From: Candidatus Zipacnadia bacterium | GTDB lineage: Bacteria > Armatimonadota > Zipacnadia > Zipacnadales > UBA5352 | Length of the DNA: 41,732 bases | Assembly (NCBI GenBank): GCA_029821635.1 | Contig: JALGSW010000014.1 | Span: 1-41,732, forward strand | Reading direction: 5' to 3' | Part shown: positions 9,048-16,635 of the stretch, piece after piece | How the letters are laid out: the number at the start of each line of letters is the position of its first letter | Numbering within the stretch: position 1 is the stretch's first letter | Notes under the pieces: model-generated | The model's input: the letters and a program-made list of their open reading frames with translations, nothing else | The model's database searches: none | What the model was told of the DNA's origin: nothing | Position numbers and translations under genes: made by a program

Positions 9048-9094
9048 CGCGCCGGACCATGCCAGGGGCGTCCTGCGCCCCACCGCGCCTCGGC

Positions 9095-9124
9095 TTGACT
9101 CAGCCTCGAACTGGCGGTTATAAT
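9095..9124 (+). promoter_or_regulatory. Sigma-70-type promoter for the mla operon
   Basis: TTGACT (9095-9100) and a perfect TATAAT (9119-9124) are separated by 18 bp. They lie about 45 bp upstream of the mlaE start on the same strand. It is the clearest consensus promoter seen in this GC-rich window. Confidence 0.8.
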
Positions 9125-9170
9125 CGCCTACATACCATCAGGCGCGAACGGCGATCACGGAGCCTCCACG

Positions 9171-9944
9171 GTGCTATCAGCCATTGCCGTCCTCGGTGCC
9201 CAGGTGCTTAAGGGCCTGGAGTACTTCGGAGAATTGTCGGAACTGCACCTTCGGACCCTCGTGCACCTGACCCGAGGCAACGTCGAGTACCGGCCGACCG
9301 TGGAGCAGATGTCGAGCGTGGGCGTAAGCTCCCTCCCGATCGTCGCGGTGACGATGCTCTTCTCCGGGATGGTCTTTTCGTACCATGTGGCCGACCAAGC
9401 GAGCCTGCTCGGGGCGAGCGGCTACGTGGGCTGGGCGGTTGCCGAAACGATGGCACGCGAGCTCGGACCGGCGCTCACCGCGATCGTCGTGGCGGCAAGG
9501 GCGGGTTCGGCGATGGCCGCGGAACTCGGCACCATGAAGGTGACCGAGCAGATCGACGCCCTGCGCACGATGGCCACCGACCCGGTGCAGTACCTGGTCG
9601 TGCCGCGCTACCTCGCGGGGATGATGATGGTCCCGGTGCTCGCCCTGATCGGCGACGTCATCGGGGTTACCGGCGGCTTCGTGATGGCCAACCTGACCGC
9701 AGGGATGACGGTCGACGGCTACTTCGGGAGCATTCCCGGCAACCTTGAGATCTGGACCGTCGCGGCAGGCGTGATCAAGGCGATCTTCTTCGGCATCATC
9801 ATCGCGACCATCGGCTGCCATCAGGGGCTATACACGGAGAAGGCCTCCGAGGAGGTCGGCCGCGCGACGACGCGAGCAGTGGTCTACTGTATCATGCTGA
9901 TCTACGCGGCGAATCTCGTGCTGACCGTCCTGCTCTTCCCATAG
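9171..9944 (+). CDS. mlaE: MlaE-family phospholipid ABC transporter permease
   Basis: The 257-residue membrane protein matches the MlaE/YrbE permease family. It has an N-terminal amphipathic stretch (YFGELSELHLRTL), then about five hydrophobic segments, and the family's conserved centre (ARELGPALTAIVVAARAGSAMAAELGTMKVTEQIDAL). It is the inner-membrane subunit through which lipid enters or leaves the MlaEFD complex. The start is GTG at 9171, about 45 bp after a strong promoter. It is followed by mlaF and mlaD in the same direction, giving the minimal MlaEFD set. No mlaA, mlaB or mlaC is nearby. Confidence 0.93.
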   Translation: MLSAIAVLGAQVLKGLEYFGELSELHLRTLVHLTRGNVEYRPTVEQMSSVGVSSLPIVAVTMLFSGMVFSYHVADQASLLGASGYVGWAVAETMARELGPALTAIVVAARAGSAMAAELGTMKVTEQIDALRTMATDPVQYLVVPRYLAGMMMVPVLALIGDVIGVTGGFVMANLTAGMTVDGYFGSIPGNLEIWTVAAGVIKAIFFGIIIATIGCHQGLYTEKASEEVGRATTRAVVYCIMLIYAANLVLTVLLFP

Positions 9945-9962
9945 CAGCGAGGAGTCGTGCGG

Positions 9963-10895
9963 ATGTCGGCGAGCGAGAGGGACGTCATCAAGATCGCGCC
10001 GGAGGATGAGGCCGACGCGAGGGCTGCTCCCGAGCCGCTGCCGGCGGACGGAGAGCATTTCATCCCCCGGGCATCGGTGCAGCGGCAGCCGATCGACCGC
10101 AGCGGCGAGCCACTGCTCTCAATCGAGGACATCCACCAGGTTATCGAAGGCGCCGTGATCATCCACGATGTCTCGTTCAAGATCTGGCCTGGCGAGATTT
10201 TTGGCATCATGGGAATGTCCGGCTCGGGGAAGACGACCCTCCTGCGGCTGCTGATAGGCTTGGACAAGCCGACCGAGGGCAGGATCCTCTTCAAGGGCGA
10301 GGATATTACGCAACTCGATGAAGACGGCCTCAACCGAGTGCGCAAGTCGATGGGCATGTGCTTCCAGTACTCCGCTCTGTTCGACTCGATGACGGCGGCG
10401 GAGAACGTTGCATTCGCGTGGCGCAACCGCAAGGACGTCACCCCCGAGCAGAGGAGCGAGCGGGTCGCGCAGTTGCTGAGTATGGTCGAGATGTCGGGGA
10501 CGGAGGATCGGATGCCGGCGGACCTCTCCGGCGGGATGCGTAAGCGTGTGAGCATCGCGCGCGCGCTGATGGAGGAGCCCGAGCTGGTGCTCTACGATGA
10601 GCCCAGCAGCGGGCTGGATCCGGTCATGTCGTGCAACATCACCGGGCTGATCAAGAAGGTGAGCACCGACACAGGCTCGACCGCGGTGATGGTCTCGCAC
10701 GACGTCTCGAACCTGCTGGGTATCTGTGATCGCATGTTGATGCTCCACGACAGGGGCGTGCAGCTCATCGGCACCCCCGATGACATGCGCGCGTCCGACC
10801 TGCCGATAGTGCACCGTTTCGTGCACGGGCTGGGCGCCGGAGAGATGACGGAGCATTGTTCGACCCCGACCGGGGTGATTGACGTTGTCGGCTGA
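9963..10895 (+). CDS. mlaF: MlaF-family ABC transporter ATP-binding protein
   Basis: The product is about 310 residues. It has a Walker A (GMSGSGKTT, Lys near residue 90), ABC signature LSGGMRKRVS, Walker B (LVLYDEPSSGLD) and switch His (VMVSHDVSN). GMRKR in the signature is characteristic of MlaF-type ATPases. It drives lipid transport with MlaE. An N-terminal extension of about 50 polar residues precedes the usual start of the domain, and its role is unknown. The ATG at 9963 is chosen because GAGGAG ends 9 nt before it; a GTG at 9957 in the same frame is also possible. Its 3' end overlaps mlaD by 17 nt. Confidence 0.92.
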   Translation: MSASERDVIKIAPEDEADARAAPEPLPADGEHFIPRASVQRQPIDRSGEPLLSIEDIHQVIEGAVIIHDVSFKIWPGEIFGIMGMSGSGKTTLLRLLIGLDKPTEGRILFKGEDITQLDEDGLNRVRKSMGMCFQYSALFDSMTAAENVAFAWRNRKDVTPEQRSERVAQLLSMVEMSGTEDRMPADLSGGMRKRVSIARALMEEPELVLYDEPSSGLDPVMSCNITGLIKKVSTDTGSTAVMVSHDVSNLLGICDRMLMLHDRGVQLIGTPDDMRASDLPIVHRFVHGLGAGEMTEHCSTPTGVIDVVG

Positions 10896-12462
10896 AGCCA
10901 AGGTGGGTCTGCTCGTCATCATAGTGGTTCTGCTCGCGGTGGGAACCGCGATCTTCCTCAGCGATGCGCTGCGGAACCTAGGCGCGTACCAGGTCACCGC
11001 GCAGTTCGCTGACGTGCAGGGCCTCGGTGAGGGCTCACCGGCGCGCCTCGGCGGCGTGGAGGTCGGTCGAGTTACGCGCATCCAACTGCGGCAGCACAAG
11101 GATTTCCCGGGCAAGCCCGCGGCGGTCACCATGACGATCGAGGCGGACACGATCCTGTTCGCTTCCGATCGCTTCGAAGTCCGGCAGGGCGCGCTGGTGG
11201 GCGACAAGTACGTCTCGATCATCCGCCCGGAGGACGCGAAGGGGCCGCGCAAGCGCCTCGAGGCGGGAGCCGTGGTCGGCGGCGGTGGCGCCAGCAGCGC
11301 CGAGGTCGTGATGCAGGAGATGCGCGAGCTGATCGGCTCCGCGCGCATAAGCGTGGATGCCTTCAACTCCATGGTGACGGACGTAGCGCTGCAGGAGGAC
11401 TTCAAGGGCACCGTCGCCAACCTGCGCAAGTCGACCGAGCAGGCCGTGCTGATCTCCCAGAAGTTGGTCGGCGTGGTCGATACGGTCGCGCGGGCCGGGC
11501 AGAGCAATGAGCTGCGGCTGGCCGCGATCATGCAGAACCTGATCACTGCCTCGGCCGCGGTTGAGTCGAGCGCACGCCAGGTCGAGAAGATGCTTGCGAC
11601 GAGCCCGATTGCGGCTCAGATGGCCGCGGCGGGCGACAACGTTCGCGTGGCGACTGAGGATATGGCGGCGGTGGCCGCGACCGTGCGGGAGACGGCCGAG
11701 AACACGACCATCGATGAAGATTCGGAGGCGGCCGTCGCGAATCTGCGCCAGGCGTCGGAGAACCTCGCGCAGGTCTCGGCGAGCATGGAGAAGCTGGCGA
11801 CGGACGAGGAGATGTCCTCGAGCATCCGGGCGTCACTGGAGAACATTCGCAAGGCCACCGAGTCGCTGCAGTCCGCCTCCGCGGCTGCCGAGGGCCTGCT
11901 GACGGACACGCAGGTCAACGACGACCTGCGCGTCGCGGTCCATGAGGGACGCCAGGCGGCCGTGGCGGGCCGCGAGACGATCGAGCAGGCGCAGCGCGTG
12001 CTGACCGACGTCGAGGGCACCATGGAGACGGTGCGGCAGACGCAGGAGATATTCACGGAGATTGACGTACGCCCGAGGCTGGAGTTCCGGTACATCGAGG
12101 GCGAGGGCGTACGGGCGGACGCGGCATATGACATCCGTCCGAAACCAGGAAACCCGTACTACCTGCGGCTGGGCCTGCGCGACATCGAGGATGATCCGAT
12201 GCTTGACCTGCAATTCGCCCAGCCGGTGGGGGGCGGCGTTGCCCGAGTCGGCATGTTCGGCGGGCAGGCGGGTGTGGGCTACGAGCACGCCGTCGGTCAC
12301 GGACAGGGCCTCGAGGGCGAGCTCTACAACCTCGACACGCCGCGGCTGGACCTGAGGTACAGGATGAACTTCCACGAGCAGTACCGGCTGCTCTTCGGGT
12401 TCGAGCGCATGTTCCACGGAACCGACCCCATGGTGGGGATACGCTACCAGGGCGACTTCTAA
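10879..12462 (+). CDS. mlaD: MlaD-type MCE protein with C-terminal outer-membrane barrel-like domain
   Basis: The 527-residue protein has one N-terminal membrane helix (about 9-28) and a single MCE domain (about 36-118, with DVQGLGEGSPARLGGVEVGRV). A long helical, coiled-coil-like region rich in Ala, Glu, Gln and Ser follows (about 140-390). The last ~130 residues have alternating hydrophobic and polar strands (LEFRYIEG, YYLRLGLRDI, LDLRYRMNF, YRLLFGFERM) and end with a C-terminal Phe (GIRYQGDF), like a BAM beta-signal. MCE proteins form hexameric lipid channels. In diderm Firmicutes such as Veillonella an MlaD with a long helix and terminal barrel has been described as a bridge across the envelope; the same role here is inference. 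The start is TTG at 10879, or possibly TTG at 10885. Confidence 0.88.
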   Translation: MTLSAEAKVGLLVIIVVLLAVGTAIFLSDALRNLGAYQVTAQFADVQGLGEGSPARLGGVEVGRVTRIQLRQHKDFPGKPAAVTMTIEADTILFASDRFEVRQGALVGDKYVSIIRPEDAKGPRKRLEAGAVVGGGGASSAEVVMQEMRELIGSARISVDAFNSMVTDVALQEDFKGTVANLRKSTEQAVLISQKLVGVVDTVARAGQSNELRLAAIMQNLITASAAVESSARQVEKMLATSPIAAQMAAAGDNVRVATEDMAAVAATVRETAENTTIDEDSEAAVANLRQASENLAQVSASMEKLATDEEMSSSIRASLENIRKATESLQSASAAAEGLLTDTQVNDDLRVAVHEGRQAAVAGRETIEQAQRVLTDVEGTMETVRQTQEIFTEIDVRPRLEFRYIEGEGVRADAAYDIRPKPGNPYYLRLGLRDIEDDPMLDLQFAQPVGGGVARVGMFGGQAGVGYEHAVGHGQGLEGELYNLDTPRLDLRYRMNFHEQYRLLFGFERMFHGTDPMVGIRYQGDF

Positions 12463-12470
12463 CCATCCCG

Positions 12471-12488
12471 CGCCCCGCTCCCGGGGCG
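12471..12488 (+). terminator. GC-rich hairpin after mlaD
   Basis: A 7-bp perfect stem with a 4-nt loop lies 9 nt after the mlaD stop. It has no following T-run, so intrinsic termination is uncertain. It is placed to end or attenuate the mla transcript before rplI. Confidence 0.5.
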
Positions 12489-12615
12489 ATCTGACTCGAT
12501 GAGATAGCGGCGGCCGGCCTCAGAGCGCGGCCGCGCGGCGTCTCACAGTGATATCCCAGCCGTCAGGCTCCACGCGCCCGTGGCCGTGGAGACGTTACTG
12601 CCGGCCATAGGCACC

Positions 12616-12621
12616 AGGAGG
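12616..12621 (+). promoter_or_regulatory. Ribosome binding site fixing the rplI start
   Basis: A perfect AGGAGG lies 6 nt before the ATG at 12628. This favours that start over an in-frame upstream GTG at 12580, which would add residues unlike any bL9 N-terminus. Confidence 0.85.
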
Positions 12622-12627
12622 ACAGTG

Positions 12628-13206
12628 ATGAAGGTCATACTGCTCAAAGACATTCCGCGTGTTGGGCATGAGGGCGAGATCATCGACGTGGCCGACGGCT
12701 ACCTGCGCAACTACCTCGAGCCCCGCCGCCTCGCCGTCCAGGCGAGTAAGGGCGCCATCAAGGACCTCGAGAGCCGCCGCGACGCGATCGCCCGCAGGGA
12801 CGATCAGAAGCGCGTCGTCGCGCAGGACAAGGCCGAAGAGCTGCGGACCAAGCGCATCGCCGTGCGTGCCCCCACCGGTGAGGGCGGCCGGCTGCACGGC
12901 TCCGTCACCACCGCCCAGATCGCCGAAGCAGTCGAGGAGCAACTCGGCGTGATCGTGGACCGCCGCGACATCGACATCCCGGAGCCGATCCGCGAGATCG
13001 GCACCTACCTGATCAGCGCGCGCATCTACAAGGACGTTGACGTCGAGCTGCCGGTGCGCGTCATCGCGCTCGAAGAGGATGACGAGCGCAGCGTCGAGGA
13101 TATCCTCGCAGAGGCGGCGGAGGAGTTCGTCGCCGAAGAGGAAGCCGACGCCGAAGAGGCGGAGGAAGAGGCCGACGAGGCCGAGGAAGAGGCCGAAGAA
13201 GCGTAG
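12628..13206 (+). CDS. rplI: 50S ribosomal protein bL9 with acidic C-terminal tail
   Basis: The 192-residue product starts MKVILLKDIPRVGHEGEIIDVADGY, the standard bL9 N-terminal domain that binds 23S rRNA near the L1 stalk. The connecting helix and C-terminal domain follow (to about residue 148). It then continues for about 40 residues that are almost only Glu, Asp and Ala (a run of EEAEEEADEAEEEAEEA type), so it is longer than the usual ~150 residues. It is followed at 68 bp by dnaB, a conserved pairing in many bacteria. Confidence 0.96.
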   Translation: MKVILLKDIPRVGHEGEIIDVADGYLRNYLEPRRLAVQASKGAIKDLESRRDAIARRDDQKRVVAQDKAEELRTKRIAVRAPTGEGGRLHGSVTTAQIAEAVEEQLGVIVDRRDIDIPEPIREIGTYLISARIYKDVDVELPVRVIALEEDDERSVEDILAEAAEEFVAEEEADAEEAEEEADEAEEEAEEA

Positions 13207-13274
13207 CCAACTCAAGCGACAGAGCACGGCGGGCGCGCTGAGATAATCGGCGCACACTCGCACAGGAGACCCGG

Positions 13275-14723
13275 ATGGCCGAACGCAGGCCTGCGCAAGA
13301 CAGAATGTCCGACCGGCTACCGCCGCAGGACCTTGAGGCCGAACAGGCCACGCTCGGCGCCATGCTGATGGAATCCGGCGCGGTCAGCCGGGCGATGAGC
13401 ATCGTGGAGGAAGCGGACTTCTACCGCGAGGCTCATCGCCGCATCTTCGCGGCCATCCACGCACTCGAGGAAGCCGGCGACCCGGTGGACGTCGTCACGG
13501 TCGGCGCGGAGCTGCGTCGCCGCGAACAGCTCGCGGCGGTCGGCGGCGGCGAGTACCTCACGCGCCTCATCGGCGAGGTGCCGACCACCGCGCACGTCAT
13601 CCGCTACGCCACTATCGTGCACGAGAAAGCCGTCCTGCGCCGGCTGATCACTGCCGGCGGGGAGATCCAGGGACTCGGGTACGACAATCCTGAAGAACTC
13701 ACGCTTGCACTCGACGAGGCCGAGCAACTCATCTTCGAGATCGCGCAGCAGCGTTCCTCACGCGAGTACGAGGAGATCGGGCCGCTCGTGCACGAGACCT
13801 TCCGCTTCCTCGAGGAGACCTCGCGGCGCGGCGACTCGGTCACGGGCATCCCGACCGGGCTGCGCGACTGGGATCAGATGACCGCGGGCCTGCAGAACGG
13901 CGACCTGGTCATCATCGCAGGACGCCCGTCGATGGGCAAAACTTCGCTGATGATCAACAACGTCGCGATGAACGCGGCACTCAACTCGAAGAAGCCCGCC
14001 GCGGTGGGCATCTTCAGCCTTGAGATGTCCGCCTCACAGCTCGCGGAGATGCTCCTGTGCGGCCGCGCACGTATCAGCTCGTGGCGGCTGCGCAAGGGCC
14101 AGGCGCGCGGCGAGGACTGGAAGCGCGTCGTCCACGCCGTGGACTTCATCGACAAGGCGAAGATGTTCATCGACGACACGCCCAGCATCTCCATCATGGA
14201 GATGCGCTCAAAGGCGCGGCGCATGAAGCTGCAGCACGACATCGGCCTGATCTGCGTGGACTACCTCCAGCTCGTCACGACCGGGGCGCAGCGGTCGGAG
14301 AACCGCCACCAGGAGATCGGTGAGGTCGCCCGCGCGATGAAGTCGCTTGCGCGCGAACTCAACATCCCGATCGTGCTCGGCTCACAGCTCTCACGGAACG
14401 TCGAGCGGCGCGAGGACAAGCGCCCGATCCTCTCCGACCTCGCCGAGTCAGGCTCGATCGAAGCCGAGGCCGACATCGTCTGCATGCTCTACCGCGAGAG
14501 CTACTACCAGCGGAAGAAAGATGCCGAGGAGGTCGAGGAAGCCGCCAAGGCCAAGGCGAGCGAGGGGCGCGAGCAGTACCGCGGCGAGATCGATGTCGCG
14601 GAGCTGATCATCGCCAAGCACCGCAATGGCCCGGTCGGCACCGTGAAGTTCGGCTTCAAGCAGGACTCGCGCATTTTCGAGAATATCAGCGCCGCTCGTG
14701 AGGCCGAAGTCTATGGAAACTGA
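13275..14723 (+). CDS. dnaB: Replicative DNA helicase DnaB
   Basis: The 482-residue protein has the N-terminal primase-interacting helical domain (PPQDLEAEQATLGAML, about 15-120) and the RecA-like helicase domain. Walker A is GRPSMGKTSL with Lys222. Other motifs are IGLICVDYLQLV (Walker B), LGSQLSRNVERREDKRP and SGSIEAEADIV. A charged insertion rich in Lys and Glu near residue 420 (KKDAEEVEEAAKAKASEG) precedes the last strands (IIAKHRNGPVGTVKFGF). The hexameric helicase unwinds DNA at the fork. No intein is present. AGGAG lies 6 nt before the ATG. Confidence 0.97.
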   Translation: MAERRPAQDRMSDRLPPQDLEAEQATLGAMLMESGAVSRAMSIVEEADFYREAHRRIFAAIHALEEAGDPVDVVTVGAELRRREQLAAVGGGEYLTRLIGEVPTTAHVIRYATIVHEKAVLRRLITAGGEIQGLGYDNPEELTLALDEAEQLIFEIAQQRSSREYEEIGPLVHETFRFLEETSRRGDSVTGIPTGLRDWDQMTAGLQNGDLVIIAGRPSMGKTSLMINNVAMNAALNSKKPAAVGIFSLEMSASQLAEMLLCGRARISSWRLRKGQARGEDWKRVVHAVDFIDKAKMFIDDTPSISIMEMRSKARRMKLQHDIGLICVDYLQLVTTGAQRSENRHQEIGEVARAMKSLARELNIPIVLGSQLSRNVERREDKRPILSDLAESGSIEAEADIVCMLYRESYYQRKKDAEEVEEAAKAKASEGREQYRGEIDVAELIIAKHRNGPVGTVKFGFKQDSRIFENISAAREAEVYGN

Positions 14724-14768
14724 GACGGCCGGGACAGTGGACACCACGCGGGAAGCAGAGGGAAGCGT

Positions 14769-16043
14769 ATGAGGATACTTGTCATCGGGTCCGGCGGTCG
14801 CGAGCACGCACTGTGTTGGAAGATCTCACAGAGCCCCCACTGCGACGAGCTGTTCTGCGCCCCCGGCAACGGCGGCATCGGCCGTGTCGCGGAGTGCGTC
14901 TCCATCAAGCCCGATGACATCGAGAAGCTCGGCGACTTCGCCGAGGAGAAGGGCATCGACCTGACTATCGTGGGTCCCGAGCGACCTCTCATCGCAGGCG
15001 TCTGCGACCACTTCCGCAGCCGCGGACTGACCATCTTCGGCCCCAACGCCTCCGCCGCCCGCCTCGAGGGCTCCAAAGCGTTCACCAACGAGCTGACCGA
15101 GCGCGCAGGCGTGCCGGGCAAAGCCTTCAAGGTCTTCGACGACGCAGAAGCGGCCCGCAAGTACATCCGCCGGCAGGGCGCCCCGATCGTCGTCAAGGCC
15201 GACGGGGAGGCCGCCGGCAAGGGCGTCGTGGTGGCGGACCACATAGATGACGCGCTGGACGCGGTTGACCGCTGCATGGTCGATCGCGAGTTCGGCGCAT
15301 CCGGCGACCGCGTCGTCGTCGAGGAGTTCCTCGAGGGACAGGAGTGCTCGATCAAAGTCTTCTGCGACGGTGAGACGATCGTCCCGATGGTCCCCTCGCA
15401 GGACTACAAGCGCATCTACGACGACGACGAGGGCCCGAACACCGGCGGCATGGGCTGCTACTCCCCCGTGCCGGTGGTGACGCAGGAGGTCTTCGATCGG
15501 GTCATCAGCGAGATCGTCCGCCCCACCGTCGAGCAGATGACATCCGAGGGCACGCCGTACTCGGGCGTGCTCTACGCGGGCGTGATCCTCACCGAGAGCG
15601 GCCCGCGGCTGCTTGAGTATAACTGCCGCTTCGGCGACCCCGAGACCCAGGTAGTGCTGCCGCGGCTCGAGAGCGACCTCGTCGAGCTGCTGCTCGCAAC
15701 CGCCGAGGAGCGGCTGTCGGAGGTCGAGGCCGTCTGGCGCGATGAGAGGGCCGTCTGCGTCATCTGCGCCTCGGGCGGCTACCCCGGCAAGTACGCCACC
15801 GGCTGTGACATCACCGGCCTGAAGGAGGCCCGTGCCGGCGAGGACGCCATAATCTTCCACGCGGGTACCGAGCGCATGGGCAGACGCTACTTCACGAACG
15901 GTGGCCGGGTCCTCGGCGTCACCGCGCTCGGGGCGACCTTCTCTCAGGCCCGCGACAGGGCCTACCGCGCCGTCGGGCACATCGACTTTGAGGACATGTA
16001 CTTCCGAACCGACATCGGCGAGCGCGCGGTTCAGGCTGAGTAG
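14769..16043 (+). CDS. purD: Phosphoribosylamine-glycine ligase (GAR synthetase)
   Basis: The 424-residue ATP-grasp enzyme joins phosphoribosylamine and glycine, the second step of IMP synthesis. Diagnostic parts are the start MRILVIGSGGREHAL, LTIVGPERPLIAGV, IVVKADGEAAGKGVVVA (ATP-grasp lysine), the family signature RFGDPETQVVLPRL, and the C-terminal ASGGYPGKYATG. The length is normal for PurD. GAGGGAAG lies just upstream of the ATG. It starts the purine part of the run, 45 bp after dnaB. Confidence 0.97.
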   Translation: MRILVIGSGGREHALCWKISQSPHCDELFCAPGNGGIGRVAECVSIKPDDIEKLGDFAEEKGIDLTIVGPERPLIAGVCDHFRSRGLTIFGPNASAARLEGSKAFTNELTERAGVPGKAFKVFDDAEAARKYIRRQGAPIVVKADGEAAGKGVVVADHIDDALDAVDRCMVDREFGASGDRVVVEEFLEGQECSIKVFCDGETIVPMVPSQDYKRIYDDDEGPNTGGMGCYSPVPVVTQEVFDRVISEIVRPTVEQMTSEGTPYSGVLYAGVILTESGPRLLEYNCRFGDPETQVVLPRLESDLVELLLATAEERLSEVEAVWRDERAVCVICASGGYPGKYATGCDITGLKEARAGEDAIIFHAGTERMGRRYFTNGGRVLGVTALGATFSQARDRAYRAVGHIDFEDMYFRTDIGERAVQAE

Positions 16044-16045
16044 GC

Positions 16046-16066
16046 GCCATCCCGGGTGGGGATGGC
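16046..16066 (+). terminator. Short hairpin after purD
   Basis: An 8-bp stem (16046-16053 with 16059-16066) starts 2 nt after the purD stop. No T-run follows, so it may be an attenuator or mRNA-stability element rather than a full terminator, given purE downstream in the same direction. Confidence 0.4.
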
Positions 16067-16131
16067 CGCTCGGCAAAGGGGGGAAGCCGCAATTCGGCTC
16101 AACCTGAACGTCCTGGGGAGCGATTGAGCAG

Positions 16132-16635
16132 ATGCCAACTGATCTGCCGCTGGTTTCCATCGTGATGGGCAGCGAATCCGACCTCGCTGTGATGCGCCCG
16201 TGCGCCGACCTGCTTGGCACGCTGGGCATCCCCTGCGAGGTCCGCATCATGTCCGCGCACCGCACTCCCGAACTCGTGGCCGAACACGCCTCGGGAGCGG
16301 CGGCGCGCGGGCTGCAGGTCATCGTTGCTGGCGCGGGCGCCGCCGCCGCGCTTCCGGGCGTGGTCGCCGCGCACACGCGACTGCCGGTCATCGGCGTGCC
16401 CATCGACGCCACCGCTTTGCGGGGCGTCGATGCGCTTTACGCCATCGTGCAGATGCCGTCGGGCGTGCCGGTCGCGACCGTCGGGATCGACGGAGCGAAG
16501 AACGCGGCCGTGCTGGCCGCGCGCATCATCGCGCTGAGTGACCCCGAGATCGCCCGGCGCCTCGATGAGATGACGCAGCAGCAGGCCGAGAACGTCCTCG
16601 ACAGCGACAGGCGTGTGCGTGAGGAGACACAATGA
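16132..16635 (+). CDS. purE: N5-carboxyaminoimidazole ribonucleotide mutase (PurE)
   Basis: The 167-residue product fits PurE in length and motifs: VSIVMGSESDLAVM near the start, IMSAHRTPE with the conserved His, LPVIGVPID, and MPSGVPVATVGIDGAKNAA. It forms carboxyaminoimidazole ribonucleotide in purine synthesis. The strongly conserved segment usually read as GAGGAAHLPG appears as GAGAAAALPG, so a normally conserved His is Ala. No purK is seen in the window, so class I mutase or class II carboxylase cannot be decided. The stop overlaps the purF start by 4 nt. Confidence 0.94.
   Translation: MPTDLPLVSIVMGSESDLAVMRPCADLLGTLGIPCEVRIMSAHRTPELVAEHASGAAARGLQVIVAGAGAAAALPGVVAAHTRLPVIGVPIDATALRGVDALYAIVQMPSGVPVATVGIDGAKNAAVLAARIIALSDPEIARRLDEMTQQQAENVLDSDRRVREETQ
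16621..16626 (+). promoter_or_regulatory. Ribosome binding site fixing the purF start
   Basis: GAGGAG lies 5 nt before the ATG at 16632. It supports the long PurF propeptide that contains CQAC over the internal ATG at 16665, which would remove that motif. Confidence 0.75.

Noticed and set aside
12580..12627. Earlier GTG start for bL9
   Set aside because: Adds residues absent from the family and lies upstream of the AGGAGG that serves the ATG at 12628.
13110..13203. GAGGC/GAAGA repeats at the rplI end as a tandem repeat or CRISPR-like array
   Set aside because: Imperfect Glu/Ala codon repeats within a coding frame; no spacer pattern.
14826..16412. Long minus-strand open frame opposite purD and purE
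   Set aside because: Codon-bias shadow in GC-rich DNA; the plus strand encodes unmistakable PurD and PurE.
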